A DNA stretch of 64,000 bases from Actinomadura sp. K4S16. GTDB lineage: Bacteria > Actinomycetota > Actinomycetes > Streptosporangiales > Streptosporangiaceae. This document shows positions 16,898-25,703 of this stretch, piece after piece. The notes under the pieces are model-generated. The model had not been told where the DNA came from. It was given only the letters and a program-made list of their open reading frames with translations, and searched no databases. Position 1 is the stretch's first letter. Each line of letters opens with the position of its first letter. The DNA lies in the NCBI RefSeq assembly GCF_008327685.1, contig NZ_BDDE01000028.1:108106-172105 (forward strand), given 5' to 3'. Both the position numbers and the translations under genes were made by a program.

Positions 16898-18136
16898 TTA
16901 GTCCGGGCGCGCGCGCACGCGCACCCTTCTGCGGAAGACGACGGCCGCGGCCGCCGAGGCGAGAACGCTCGCGATCAGGACCGCAGTCGTCACTCTCTCG
17001 AATTGTGACGGGTCGGTATAGGCCAAACCGCCGATCAGCAGCGAAACGGTGAAACCCACCCCGGCCAGGAGCGCGACACCCGCGATCTCATTCCAGTGCA
17101 GATCCTCCCCCAGCGTCGCCAGGCCGAGCCGCACCGCCGCCCACGCCCCGCCGAAGACGCCCACGAACTTACCGACCACGAGCCCGGCGATCACGCCGAG
17201 GGCCACCCGGTCGGTGAACACCGCGCCCAGTTGCGCCGCGCCGAGCCCGACGCCGGCCGACACGAAGGCGAACACCGGCACCGCCACGCCCGCCGAGAAG
17301 GGGCGCAGGGCGTGGTCGGCGCGCTCGGCGTTCGTCGGCCGTCCGTCCGCCGACCGCTTCGAGCTGGTGAGCATTCCCAGCGCGACGCCGGCGACGGTCG
17401 CGTGGATCCCGCTCCGCTGGAGGCAGTACCAGGCCAGCACGGCGAGAGGCACGTACACCCAGGGCGAACGGACGCCCCGGAACTGGAGCAGGCCGTACCC
17501 GGCGATCAGCGCCACGGCGAGAAGCAGCGGCACCCAGTGCAGGGCATGGGTGTAGAAGAGCGCGATGATGGTGATGGCGATCAGGTCGTCCACCACCGCC
17601 AGCGTGAGCAGGAACGCGCGCAGCGGCGCCGGACACGAGGTGAACGTCACGGCGAGCACGGCGAGGGCGAACGCGATGTCCGTCGCCGTCGGCACGGCCC
17701 ATCCGTCGAACGCGCCCGGCTCGCCCGCGCTCACCGCGAGGAAGATCAGCGCCGGTACCGCGACCCCGGCCGCCGCGGCGATCATCGGCAGCGCCGCGTC
17801 CCGCGGATTGCGCAGCTCGCCGTGGGTCAGCTCCTCGCGCAGCTCCAGCCCGGCGATGAAGAAGAAGACCGCCAGCAGCCCGCTGGACGCCCAGTGCTGC
17901 ACGTCCATGTGGCCGATGTGCAGCCAGTGCGGACTGATCTCGAACGTCTGGAGGCTCTTGTAGGCGTCGGCCCAGGGAGTGTTGGCCCACACCAGCGCGG
18001 CGACCGCCGCGAGCAGCATCACCACGCCGCCGATCGTCTCGGTGCGGAGCGCACTGGCGACCTGGGTGCCGTAGTAGACGGTCGGACGGAACGGCCACGT
18101 TGCTGCAACGCGGCGCTTCACGGGCGGGCGCGCCAT
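16898..18136 (-). CDS. nhaA: Na+/H+ antiporter NhaA
   Basis: 412 residues with about eleven membrane helices. Diagnostic segments are WASSGLLAVFFFIAGLELRE, VPTATDIAFALAVLAVTFTS and LAVVDDLIAITIIALFYTHA; the adjacent aspartates of VVDDLIAI correspond to D163-D164 of the E. coli carrier, which bind and exchange Na+ for H+. The C-terminal ATLGEDLHWNEIAGVALLAG and GFTVSLLIGGLAY are regular. It exports sodium using the proton gradient and helps pH homeostasis. It is the first gene of the operon with the holin-like and hydrolase genes. Confidence 0.95.
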   Translation of the reverse strand: MARPPVKRRVAATWPFRPTVYYGTQVASALRTETIGGVVMLLAAVAALVWANTPWADAYKSLQTFEISPHWLHIGHMDVQHWASSGLLAVFFFIAGLELREELTHGELRNPRDAALPMIAAAAGVAVPALIFLAVSAGEPGAFDGWAVPTATDIAFALAVLAVTFTSCPAPLRAFLLTLAVVDDLIAITIIALFYTHALHWVPLLLAVALIAGYGLLQFRGVRSPWVYVPLAVLAWYCLQRSGIHATVAGVALGMLTSSKRSADGRPTNAERADHALRPFSAGVAVPVFAFVSAGVGLGAAQLGAVFTDRVALGVIAGLVVGKFVGVFGGAWAAVRLGLATLGEDLHWNEIAGVALLAGVGFTVSLLIGGLAYTDPSQFERVTTAVLIASVLASAAAAVVFRRRVRVRARPD

Positions 18137-18280
18137 AAAGAAACCCCTGGGGATGTTGCGGGCGGTCTGGACAAGGCCACGGCCCGCGTCATCACGGGAC
18201 GTCCCCTGCCGACCAGACTTCCCGGCGCACCTGGGGATATTTTACCTGGTCCGCTTGGTGAGGCGGCCTGGCGGCCCCTG

Positions 18281-18441
18281 CGTCGGCCACGAGAGCGGCC
18301 CTGCCTGGGGCACGAAAGCGGCCCCTGCCTCGGGCACAGAGCGGCGCTGTCTCGGGCACGAAGCGGCCCCGCCTCGGGCACGGATGCGGCCCCGCCTCGG
18401 GCACGGATGCGGCCCCGCCTCGGGCACGGATGCGGCCCGCG
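18281..18441. repeat. Seven-copy tandem repeat, 22-24 bp unit, between nhaA and acs
   Basis: The unit is close to cctcgggcacggatgcggcc plus ccg. The copies nearest acs are identical and those toward nhaA are progressively diverged. All lie in the noncoding gap between the start of nhaA and the end of acs. No reading frame spanning it looks coding. Confidence 0.85.
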
Positions 18442-18467
18442 CCCGGCGGTGTGCCAGGCGCGGGCCG
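18433..18467 (-). terminator. Strong hairpin downstream of acs
   Basis: A perfect 11-bp inverted repeat, cggcccgcgcc at 18433-18443 with ggcgcgggccg at 18457-18467, encloses a 13-nt loop. It starts 27 bp after the acs stop codon on the minus strand. There is no U-tract, as is common for actinomycete terminators. The left arm merges with the last tandem repeat copy. Confidence 0.65.
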
Positions 18468-18493
18468 TAGCGGTCCCTAGAGGTGCCGCGGGG

Positions 18494-20461
18494 TCACTCG
18501 TCCGACTTGGTGCTGGGCAGCTTCTCGGAGATGAGGTCCATCACCGTGCTGTCCGCGAGGGTCGTGACGTCGCCGATGCTGCGGTTCTCGGCGACGTCCC
18601 GCAGCAGCCGCCGCATGATCTTGCCGGAGCGGGTCTTCGGCAGCTCCGGAACGATCATGATCTGCCGGGGCTTGGCGATCGGGCCGAGGGTCTTGGCGAC
18701 GTGGTCGCGAAGCTCCCGCAGGAAGTCCTCGCCCTCGACGTCGCCGCCGGCGTCGCCGCGCGGGATCACGAACGCCACGATGGCCTGCCCGGTGACCGGG
18801 TCCGTCGCGCCGACCACCGCCGACTCGGCGACCTTCGGGTGCGAGACCAGCGCCGACTCCACCTCCGTCGTGGAGATGTTGTGGCCGGACACGAGCATGA
18901 CGTCGTCCACGCGGCCGAGCAGCCACATGTCGCCGTCCGCGTCCTTCTTGGCGCCGTCACCGGCGAAGTAGAGGCCCTCGAAACGCGACCAGTACGTCTT
19001 GACGTACCGCTCGTCGTCGCCCCAGATCGTGCGGAGCATGCCGGGCCAAGGCTCCCGGATCACCATGAACCCGCCGCCGCCGTCCGGGACCGACTGTCCC
19101 TGGTCGTCCACGACGTCCGCGGCGATACCGGGCAGCGGGCGCATCGCCGCGCCGGGCTTGCCCTCCGTGACCCCGGGCAGCGGGCTGATCATGATGGCGC
19201 CGGTCTCGGTCTGCCACCACGTGTCGACCACCGGGGTCCGGTCGGCGCCGATGTTCTTGCGGTACCAGACGTAGGCCTCGGGGTTGATCGGCTCGCCGAC
19301 CGACCCCAGCACGCGCAGGGACGACAGGTCGTACTGGGCCGGGATGTCGTCGCCCCACTTCATGAACGTGCGGATCGCCGTGGGCGCCGTGTAGAAGATG
19401 GACACCTTGTACTTCTGGATAATGTCCCACCAGCGGCCCTTGTTGGGGGTGTCGGGCGTCCCCTCGTAGATGACGCTGGTCGAGCCGTTGGCGAGCGGCC
19501 CGTACACGATGTAGGAGTGGCCCGTCACCCAGCCGATGTCGGCCGAGCACCAGTAGACGTCCGTCTCCGGCTTCAGGTCGAACACCGCCCAGTGCGTGTA
19601 CGCGCACTGGGTCAGGTAGCCGCCGCTGGTGTGCAGGATGCCCTTCGGCTTACCCGTCGTCCCGGACGTGTACAGGATGTACAGCGGGTGCTCCGAGTCC
19701 ATGGGTTCGGCGGTGTGCTGGTCGCTTTGCCGCTCCACGACGTCGTGCCACCACACGTCGCGGTCGTGCTCGGCCACCTCCTCGCCGGTGCGGCGCACCA
19801 CGAGGACGTGCTCGATCGACGGCGTCTGCGCGACGGCCTCGTCCACGATCCCCTTGAGGTCGGACGGCTTGCCGCGCCGGAAGCCTCCGTCCGCGGTGAT
19901 GACGAGCTTGGCCTGCGCGTCGTCGATGCGCGTCCGGAGCGCCTCCGCGGAGAAGCCGCCGAACACCACCGAGTGGGTCGCGCCGATGCGGGCGCACGCC
20001 AGCATCGAGATCGGCAGCTCGGGGATCATCGGGAGGTAGATCGCGACCCGGTCGCCCTTGCGGACGCCCAGCTCGAGGAGGGCGTTCGCGGCCCTGTTCA
20101 CCTCGCGCTGGAGGTCGGCGTAGGTGAGGGTGCGGGAGTCGCCCGGTTCCCCCTCCCAGTGGTAGGCGACCTTGTCGCCGCGTCCGGCCTCCACATGCCG
20201 GTCGACGCAGTTGTAGGCGACGTTCAGCTCCCCGCCCACGAACCACTTCGCGAACGGCGGGTTGCTCCAGTCCAGGACGTCGTCCCAGCGCTTCGACCAG
20301 GTGAGCCGGTCCGCCTGCTCCGCCCAGTAGCCGAGGCGGTCCTCGGCGGCCCGCTCGTAGGCGTCGGCCTTGACGTTCGCAGAGGCGGCGAGCTCCGCGG
20401 GCGGGGGGAAGCGGCGCGTCTCCTGCAGAAGGTTCGACAGTGTTTCTTGGCTCTGGCTCAA
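18494..20461 (-). CDS. acs: Acetyl-CoA synthetase (AMP-forming)
   Basis: 655 residues from TTG 20461, chosen because AAGGAG lies 6 bp upstream and the family begins here (LSQSQETLSNLLQETRRF). It activates acetate with ATP and CoA. The adenylate-forming core LYILYTSGTTGKPKGILHTS, the acetate-pocket tryptophan region VVDTWWQTETGAIMISPLPG, GLYFAGDGAKKDADGDMWLL and the C-terminal catalytic lysine PKTRSGKIMRRLLRDVAENR are intact. That lysine is the usual site of reversible acetylation. A length of about 650 is standard. The TTG start suggests moderate translation. Confidence 0.97.
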   Translation of the reverse strand: MSQSQETLSNLLQETRRFPPPAELAASANVKADAYERAAEDRLGYWAEQADRLTWSKRWDDVLDWSNPPFAKWFVGGELNVAYNCVDRHVEAGRGDKVAYHWEGEPGDSRTLTYADLQREVNRAANALLELGVRKGDRVAIYLPMIPELPISMLACARIGATHSVVFGGFSAEALRTRIDDAQAKLVITADGGFRRGKPSDLKGIVDEAVAQTPSIEHVLVVRRTGEEVAEHDRDVWWHDVVERQSDQHTAEPMDSEHPLYILYTSGTTGKPKGILHTSGGYLTQCAYTHWAVFDLKPETDVYWCSADIGWVTGHSYIVYGPLANGSTSVIYEGTPDTPNKGRWWDIIQKYKVSIFYTAPTAIRTFMKWGDDIPAQYDLSSLRVLGSVGEPINPEAYVWYRKNIGADRTPVVDTWWQTETGAIMISPLPGVTEGKPGAAMRPLPGIAADVVDDQGQSVPDGGGGFMVIREPWPGMLRTIWGDDERYVKTYWSRFEGLYFAGDGAKKDADGDMWLLGRVDDVMLVSGHNISTTEVESALVSHPKVAESAVVGATDPVTGQAIVAFVIPRGDAGGDVEGEDFLRELRDHVAKTLGPIAKPRQIMIVPELPKTRSGKIMRRLLRDVAENRSIGDVTTLADSTVMDLISEKLPSTKSDE

Positions 20462-20709
20462 CGCGAACTCCTTGCTAGCTGAAGCGGGGGTCGCCCGGTA
20501 TCCCCACTCCACCAGGTAGGTCCCGGTCCCCACAAGGCCGCGATCCCGGGTGTCGAGGACGAGCGCGACCGGCGCTCACGGCTCCGGATCCTGCTGTGTG
20601 ATACCCGACACAACGGGCCTTCCCACGTCCGGGGGGAGGAAATCGTTTCCGTTCCACGCCCTGGCGGGCCGTTGCGCGAGCGCTCCGGACGACGGCATAG
20701 GGTCGGGCC

Positions 20710-21501
20710 GTGACCGATGCTCTAGCTGATGTTGCGAACCTTCCCGGCGTCGCCGACGCCGTCGACGAGGCGCGCAGGGCCGTGGACCGGCTGCTCGGCC
20801 ACCGCATCCTGCGGCGGCGCAGCGCCGAGGTGTCCACGGAGTCGGCGCTGCGCGGCGCCCGGGCCTCCGCCGTCCTCGACGGCGCCTCGGTCACCCTGGA
20901 CGAGCTGCGTACCACGGACACCCCGTCCGACCCCGTCGTGCAAGGGGCGCTGCGCGTGTCGGCCGAGCTCGGGACGCTGACCGAGGTCTGGCGCAAGGCG
21001 CCGCGGCAGGCATTGGCGCGCCTGCACGTCCTCGCTGCGGCGGACGCGGTCGACAACGCCGATCTCGGACGTCCCCGCTCCGACGACGGCGTCGTGAAGG
21101 ACGTACTCGGGCTCGGAGAACCGCCGTCGCCGTCCGAGGTGGCGGCGCGCCTGGACGCGCTCAGCGGGCTGCTGACCGAACCCACCAAGGCGCCGGCACT
21201 GGTGGTCTCATCGATCGTGCACGGCGAACTCCTGGCGCTGCGCCCGTTCGGCTGGGGGGACGGCATCGTCGCCCGCGCCGCTCAGCGGATCACCCTCGTC
21301 GCCCGTGGGCTCGACCCCAAGTCCCTGGTCGCGCCCGAGGTCGGGCACCTCGAACTCTCCGACGAGTACGCCGAGGCCCTTCGCGCCTACACGTCCGGTA
21401 CGTCGGAGGGCGTCGCGCGGTGGATCGCCCACTGCGCCTCGGCCATCGCCGCCGCCGCGCGCGACTCGCAGGCCATCTGCGAAGCGTTCATGCGCGGCTG
21501 A
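20710..21501 (+). CDS. Fic-fold-like protein with degenerate active site
   Basis: 263 residues from GTG 20710. The middle resembles a Fic domain: PALVVSSIVHGELLALRPFG followed by WGDGIVARAAQRITLVARGL, aligning with the canonical HxFxxGNGRxxR. Here the histidine is present but the loop reads HGELLALRPFGWGDGIVARA: G-N-G is replaced by GDG-like residues and the final arginine is displaced. AMP-transfer activity is therefore doubtful. The gene is conserved between acs and the Tad locus in related actinomycetes, often annotated only as an oxidoreductase. Role unknown. Confidence 0.8.
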   Translation: MTDALADVANLPGVADAVDEARRAVDRLLGHRILRRRSAEVSTESALRGARASAVLDGASVTLDELRTTDTPSDPVVQGALRVSAELGTLTEVWRKAPRQALARLHVLAAADAVDNADLGRPRSDDGVVKDVLGLGEPPSPSEVAARLDALSGLLTEPTKAPALVVSSIVHGELLALRPFGWGDGIVARAAQRITLVARGLDPKSLVAPEVGHLELSDEYAEALRAYTSGTSEGVARWIAHCASAIAAAARDSQAICEAFMRG

Positions 21502-21532
21502 GACTGTCACCCGGTGGGTCCATGCTGGTCAC

Positions 21533-22150
21533 ATGGCCGATCGCATGTACGGGCGCCCCGCGGCGCCGACGGACACCACGATCTCGTCGGCGAACTGGGA
21601 TTCGCGTGACCTGACCGGTGAACGGCACGACAGCGTCCTGTTCGTGGACGTGGACATGACCGAAGCCGAGGGCACCGGAGCCGTCTTCACCGACTGCACG
21701 TTCCGGGGCGTGCGCTTCAACGCGTCCAGCCACAAGGACGGGGCGTTCCTCAACTGCACGTTCGTCCGGTGCGGCTTCTTCGACGCGGCCTTCACGGGGT
21801 GCAAGTTCGTCGGGAGCATGTTCGACGGCTGCACCTACGACCTGATGAAGGTCAAGGGCGGCGACTGGTCGTTCACCGGCCTGCCCGGGGCCGACCTGCG
21901 GCGGGCGTCGTTCACGGACGTGCGCATGCGCGAGGCCGATCTCACGGGCGCCCAGTGCGCCGGAGCCGAACTGCGCGGGGTCGATTTGTCGGGGGCGGCG
22001 CTGCACAAGGCCGACTTCTCCCGCTGCGACCTGCGCGGCAGCGATCTGTCGTCGCTGGACCCGTTCACCGTCGAGCTGAGGCGCGCGGTGATCGATCCCT
22101 ACCAGGCGATCGTCCTCGCGACGGCGCTGGGGCTGGACGTCCGCGAGTAG
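21533..22150 (+). CDS. Pentapeptide-repeat protein
   Basis: 205 residues from ATG 21533. From residue 45 on it is built of A(D/N)LxX-like pentapeptides: VFTDCTFRGVRFN, AFLNCTFVRCGFFDAAFTGC, ADLRRASFTDVRMREADLTG, AELRGVDLSGAALHKADF and DLRGSDLSSL. Such repeats form a right-handed quadrilateral beta-helix; some members mimic DNA and protect gyrase. The C-terminal RRAVIDPYQAIVLATALG is a helical cap. It follows the Fic-like gene by 31 bp and may be in its operon. Confidence 0.88.
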   Translation: MADRMYGRPAAPTDTTISSANWDSRDLTGERHDSVLFVDVDMTEAEGTGAVFTDCTFRGVRFNASSHKDGAFLNCTFVRCGFFDAAFTGCKFVGSMFDGCTYDLMKVKGGDWSFTGLPGADLRRASFTDVRMREADLTGAQCAGAELRGVDLSGAALHKADFSRCDLRGSDLSSLDPFTVELRRAVIDPYQAIVLATALGLDVRE

Positions 22151-22839
22151 GGCGGGCGGGGGCGGCGCAAAGCGAACGGCGCCCCGCGCCGGGACGCCGC
22201 CGCAAAAAGCACGTCACACCGGGTTACCAAGCGTGCACCTCATATCCGTCGGATCGGGTCAAGCCCGTCTCGACGCGCCTCCCGCGGCTGGTCGCGCGTG
22301 GGTACCCGGCTGCCGTGCCCGGACACTGGGTCCGTATGACCTGTCTACGCCTTATTTGCCCAGATGACAACCCCCCTTTCGGAATGTCCGCCAGGGCGGG
22401 CGGGGCGGCGCCGGGCGGGACTCCCGCGCCCGCTGCGGGCAAGAAGGGATATTCCGGACTTCCGTAATCGTCGTTCGGATCGCGAAATTGATCACTCAGG
22501 GTAATCGTCGCCATTTGACCGCCGATCGTGCGGGGCGCAGGAAAGATCTTTAGTTCTCCTGTACGCTCCCACTCCCGTCCCGATGCACTTCGTGTGCGCC
22601 GGAACGGGGCCCTTGCCGGGCCCGGGCGGCGCCCTGCGCCGACCGCTCCGGCGGATCGTCGTCGTCAGGTGCGAAAAATCGCCATGTGCCGGGCGAGTTT
22701 GCCGCTCGACGGAACTCTCGACGATCGGGCAGCATATGTTGTATCCGCCTAGACTGGAGTCGGTGAGTTTGCCTCTTCCATAGGGCGGACTTACCCGCGG
22801 CTTAGCCCGAACTCCCTGAGACTTTTCTGGGAAAGCGGG

Positions 22840-22904
22840 CCGGCTCTACCCCCCCGGAGCCGGACCGCCGGCGACCCCCGCTCTCCCCCCCGGCGGGGGT
22901 CGCC
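22840..22904. terminator. Two adjacent GC-rich hairpins
   Basis: Hairpin 1: ccggctc (22840-22846) with gagccgg (22857-22863). Hairpin 2: a 12-bp stem, ggcgacccccgc (22870-22881) with gcggggGTcgcc (22893-22904), followed by ttgtcg. Together they look like a strong transcription barrier or RNA-stability element ahead of the Tad operon. Confidence 0.6.
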
Positions 22905-23016
22905 TTGTCGTGAGGCGGCCGGGCGGTGGCCACAGGCACCATCCCCACGCCACCGCCCGCCCGCCCCTCACACCCCCTCCCCGGGCGGCATCGTTCGAGT
23001 GTCGCGCGGGGCGAAG

Positions 23017-23025
23017 TTATCCACA
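23017..23025 (+). promoter_or_regulatory. TTATCCACA box (DnaA-box consensus) upstream of ssd/tadZ
   Basis: A perfect TTATCCACA lies 73 bp before the ssd ATG. An identical box lies 72 bp before the flp ATG (27799). The sequence matches the DnaA-box consensus, but a Tad-specific regulator site is equally possible. Confidence 0.5.
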
Positions 23026-23098
23026 GTTGGTGGATCCTGCTCGCCGTCTTCGACGTGGCCCGCAAGGTGGATGTCTCCGAACGTCGAAGGAGCATCCG

Positions 23099-24172
23099 AT
23101 GAACCTTGCGGCATTGATCGTCACCGGCGACCCCGCGCTCGCCGACGACCTCCTCCGCCTCGCCGCAGCCGCGGACGCCCACGCCGAGGTCGCCTACAGC
23201 ACCGATGAGGCGAGACCCGCCTGGACTTGGCCCGCCCTCATCCTCGTGGGCGCCGACCTCGCCGAGGACCTCGCCTCCGCCGGCCTCCAACGCCGTCCGG
23301 GCGTCGTCCTCGTCACCGGCGGCGCCGCCCCCGACGCGTACCGCATGGCCGTGGAGGCAGGGGCGCAGGACGTCGTCGCCCTCCCCGAGCATGAGAACTG
23401 GCTGATCGACGCCTTCGCCGCCGCCTGCGAACCCGAGGGCGGCTGGGCCACCACGCTCTGCGTCGTCGGCGCCCGAGGCGGAGCGGGGGCCAGCGTCCTC
23501 GCGACCGCGCTCGGCCTCTCCTCGGCGGCCCAGGGCCTCCGCACCCTCCTCGTCGACGCCGACCCGTTCGGCGGCGGCATCGACCTCGTCCTCGGGCTGG
23601 AGTCGCATGAGGGCGTCCGCTGGCACGACCTCGCCGAACGCCGCGGCCGCCTGAGCGCCGCGACACTCCGCGAGACCCTGCCCAGTTCGGGTGACCTGTC
23701 CGTGCTGTCCTGGCGGCGCGGCGAGCCCGTCCCGGTCTCCGAGGAGGCGGTCCGCTCCCTGTTCGACGCCGCGGCCCGCGGGTTCGACCTGGTCGTCGTG
23801 GACGTTCCCCGCCATCCGGGCGACATCGGCCGCGCGGCCCTGCGCGCCGCCGCCGTCACGCTCCTGCTCGTCCCGGCAGAGGTCCGCGCCACCGTGGCAG
23901 CCGACGGCCTCGCCGCCGCCCTCCGCCGCGACACCCCCGACCTGCGCCTCGTCATCCAGGGCCCGGCTCCGGGCGGCCTCACCCCCGACGCGATCGCGAG
24001 CGTCCTCGGCATCCCGTCCGCCGGCTCCTTCGACCGCGACCGCCGCCTCCCCGCCGCCGTCGACGGCGGCGACCTCGAACGCGCCTGCCGCCGCGGGCCT
24101 CTGGCCGACTTCTGCGCCACCGTCCTGGCCGACCTCGCCCTCCAGCCCTACGCCTACAGGGAGGCCGCATGA
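23099..24172 (+). CDS. ssd: Septum-site-determining/TadZ-like ATPase of the Tad locus
   Basis: 357 residues from ATG 23099 with GAAGGAG upstream. An N-terminal receiver-like domain (LAALIVTGDPALADDLLRLA) is followed by a MinD/ParA-type ATPase starting near residue 124: CVVGARGGAGASVLATALGL (deviant Walker A lacking the usual lysine at the last position), TLLVDADPFGGGIDLVLGLE and DLVVVDVPRHPGDIGRA. Proteins of this type (TadZ/CpaE; Ssd in mycobacteria) place the pilus machinery at the pole or affect septum placement. The ATG of tadA overlaps its stop, so the genes are coupled. Confidence 0.9.
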   Translation: MNLAALIVTGDPALADDLLRLAAAADAHAEVAYSTDEARPAWTWPALILVGADLAEDLASAGLQRRPGVVLVTGGAAPDAYRMAVEAGAQDVVALPEHENWLIDAFAAACEPEGGWATTLCVVGARGGAGASVLATALGLSSAAQGLRTLLVDADPFGGGIDLVLGLESHEGVRWHDLAERRGRLSAATLRETLPSSGDLSVLSWRRGEPVPVSEEAVRSLFDAAARGFDLVVVDVPRHPGDIGRAALRAAAVTLLLVPAEVRATVAADGLAAALRRDTPDLRLVIQGPAPGGLTPDAIASVLGIPSAGSFDRDRRLPAAVDGGDLERACRRGPLADFCATVLADLALQPYAYREAA

Positions 24173-25320
24173 CCGGGCTCTCCAGCGCCGTCCGCGACCG
24201 TCTCGCCCACACCGGCGGCGAAGCCACGACCGGCCGCGTCGCCGCGGCGCTGCGCGCGGAGGAGCGGCTGCTCGGCGACCGCGAGGTACTGGCCATGGCC
24301 GACGAGTTACGCGCCGAGTTCGTCGGCGCGGGCCCCCTCGAACCGCTACTGCGCTCGCCAGACGTCACCGACGTCCTGGTGAACGGCCCCGACGAGGTCT
24401 GGATCGACACCGGCTCCGGCCTCGTCCGGACCGCGGTGCGCTTCCCCGACGAGGCGACCCTCCGCCGCCTCGCCCAGCGCCTCACCGCCGCCGCGGGCCG
24501 CCGCCTCGACGACGCCTCCCCCTACGCCGACGCCCGCCTGCCGGGCGGCGTGCGCCTGCACGCCGTCCTTCCACCGGTCGCCGCGACCGGAACCTGCCTG
24601 TCCCTGCGCCTCCCGCGCCGTCGCGCCTTCACGTTGGACGAGCTGGTCGCGGCCCGCACCGTCCCACCCGAGGGTGCCGACCTGCTGGCCGCCCTGATCG
24701 AGTCCCGAGCGGCCTTCCTGATCAGCGGCGGAACCGGGACTGGCAAGACCACGCTTCTGAGCAGCCTGCTTTCACAGGTCAACCCTCTGGAGCGACTCCT
24801 CCTGGTCGAGGACTCGGCCGAGCTCAAGCCCGACCACCCCCACGTCGTCCGGCTGGAGGCGCGTCCCCCCAACACCGAAGGCGCCGGAGGCGTGACCCTG
24901 AACGACCTGGTCCGCCAAGCCCTCCGCATGCGCCCCGACCGCTTGGTAGTGGGCGAGGTAAGGGGCCGCGAGGTCGTGGTCTTGCTGCAAGCGCTGAACA
25001 CCGGCCACGAAGGGGGCTGCGGCACCCTCCATGCGAACACGGCAGCAGACGTCCCCGCGCGGCTCGAAGCCCTCGCCTGCGCGGCGGGCCTCACCCGGGA
25101 AGCCGTCCACAGCCAACTGGCCGCCGCCCTGGACGTGGTGGTCCACCTGGTCCGCGACCCAGGCGGAGGACGCCGCCGGGTAGCCGAGATCTGCCTCCTG
25201 CAGCGAGGCCCGGACGGCCTGGTCGGCGTCGTCCCCGCGGTCTCGTTCACCGCCTCCGGCGAAGTAATCCCCGCCGCAGGCACAGACGCACTCAAAACCC
25301 GCCTACGAGGCACCCCATGA
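24169..25320 (+). CDS. tadA: TadA/CpaF secretion ATPase
   Basis: 383 residues, starting in a 4-bp overlap with ssd. It powers assembly of Flp/Tad pili. The N-terminal domain (GPLEPLLRSPDVTDVLVNGP) precedes the ATPase core: Walker A ISGGTGTGKTTLLSSLLSQ near residue 187, the Asp box LLLVEDSAELKPDHPHVVRL, Walker B region MRPDRLVVGEVRGREVVVLL and the His box GHEGGCGTLHANTAADV. All catalytic motifs are intact. It is followed by a small ORF overlapping its stop, then tadB. Confidence 0.95.
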   Translation: MTGLSSAVRDRLAHTGGEATTGRVAAALRAEERLLGDREVLAMADELRAEFVGAGPLEPLLRSPDVTDVLVNGPDEVWIDTGSGLVRTAVRFPDEATLRRLAQRLTAAAGRRLDDASPYADARLPGGVRLHAVLPPVAATGTCLSLRLPRRRAFTLDELVAARTVPPEGADLLAALIESRAAFLISGGTGTGKTTLLSSLLSQVNPLERLLLVEDSAELKPDHPHVVRLEARPPNTEGAGGVTLNDLVRQALRMRPDRLVVGEVRGREVVVLLQALNTGHEGGCGTLHANTAADVPARLEALACAAGLTREAVHSQLAAALDVVVHLVRDPGGGRRRVAEICLLQRGPDGLVGVVPAVSFTASGEVIPAAGTDALKTRLRGTP

Positions 25321-25514
25321 CGATCGCAACCGCCTCCGCCCAGCCCCCGCCCGGCGGAACTGCCGGACCTTCACGTCAACGCTCCACTGCCTGGGTCTCT
25401 GTGAGGCGTCTCGTGACGGCTGGCGCCCTCCTCTGCGCAGCCGCTGCCCTGTGGGCTTGCCTGGCCCCGGCCTCAGCGATCCACCATCTAGGCCATCTGC
25501 GAGCTGCCTCGTGA
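25317..25514 (+). CDS. Small ORF between tadA and tadB, a duplicated copy of the TadB N-terminal segment
   Basis: A 65-residue frame opening in an ATGA overlap with tadA. Its second half (RRLVTAGALLCAAAALWACL, APASAIHHLGHL) parallels residues 18-49 of TadB (RRLVLIALAVLCAAAAVWTY, LLPAPATHRLDRLL). It is encoded by the first unit of a 98-bp tandem triplication. The frame closes at a TGA in the second unit, so it is probably the remnant of the original tadB start left stranded by the duplication. A single membrane helix is predicted. Whether it is translated is unknown. Confidence 0.5.
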   Translation: MTIATASAQPPPGGTAGPSRQRSTAWVSVRRLVTAGALLCAAAALWACLAPASAIHHLGHLRAAS

Positions 25515-25703
25515 CGTCTGTAGCTGTCCACTGCCCAGCCGCGGCTACGTGGACCTGCCCGGCATTCGCGTCAGCGAGCCACCGTCCAGACCGCTTGGGA
25601 GGCGCCTTGTGTTGATTGCCTTGGCGGTCCTCTGTGCAGCTGCCGCCGTGTGGACCTACCTGCTGCCCGCCCCGGCGACCCACCGTCTAGACCGCCTGCT
25701 CGC
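25410..25703. repeat. Diverged 98-bp tandem triplication spanning the tadA-tadB junction
   Basis: Units begin at 25410 (ctcgtgacgg), 25508 (ctcgtgacgt) and 25606 (cttgtgttga), exactly 98 bp apart. Each ends with a block like cagcgatccaccatctaggc, or its variants agcgagccaccgtccagacc and gcgacccaccgtctagaccg. Since 98 is not a multiple of three, each unit is read in a different frame; units 1 and 3 are coding. Confidence 0.8.

Larger units (their letters stand above)
22151..23098. other. Long noncoding gap before the Tad locus
   Basis: About 950 bp without a convincing gene. The first 600 bp are less GC-rich and show no codon bias in any frame. The right third holds two strong hairpins (22840-22904) and a TTATCCACA box (23017). 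Promoters for the Tad operon should lie here, but no reliable -35/-10 pair is recognisable. A small minus-strand frame at 22224-22514 lacks codon bias and was not accepted. Confidence 0.6.

Noticed and set aside
18281..18441. CRISPR array
   Set aside because: Units are contiguous with no unique spacers and there are no cas genes in the window.
17096..20482. Very long plus-strand open frame (over 1,100 codons) opposite nhaA and acs
   Set aside because: It is the antisense shadow of two well-identified genes; composition is Arg/His/Pro/Gly-rich with no domains. High GC makes such long antisense frames common.
22224..22514. Minus-strand 96-residue frame in the gap before the Tad locus
   Set aside because: No third-position GC bias, no ribosome site and no recognisable motif; the region is lower in GC and looks intergenic.
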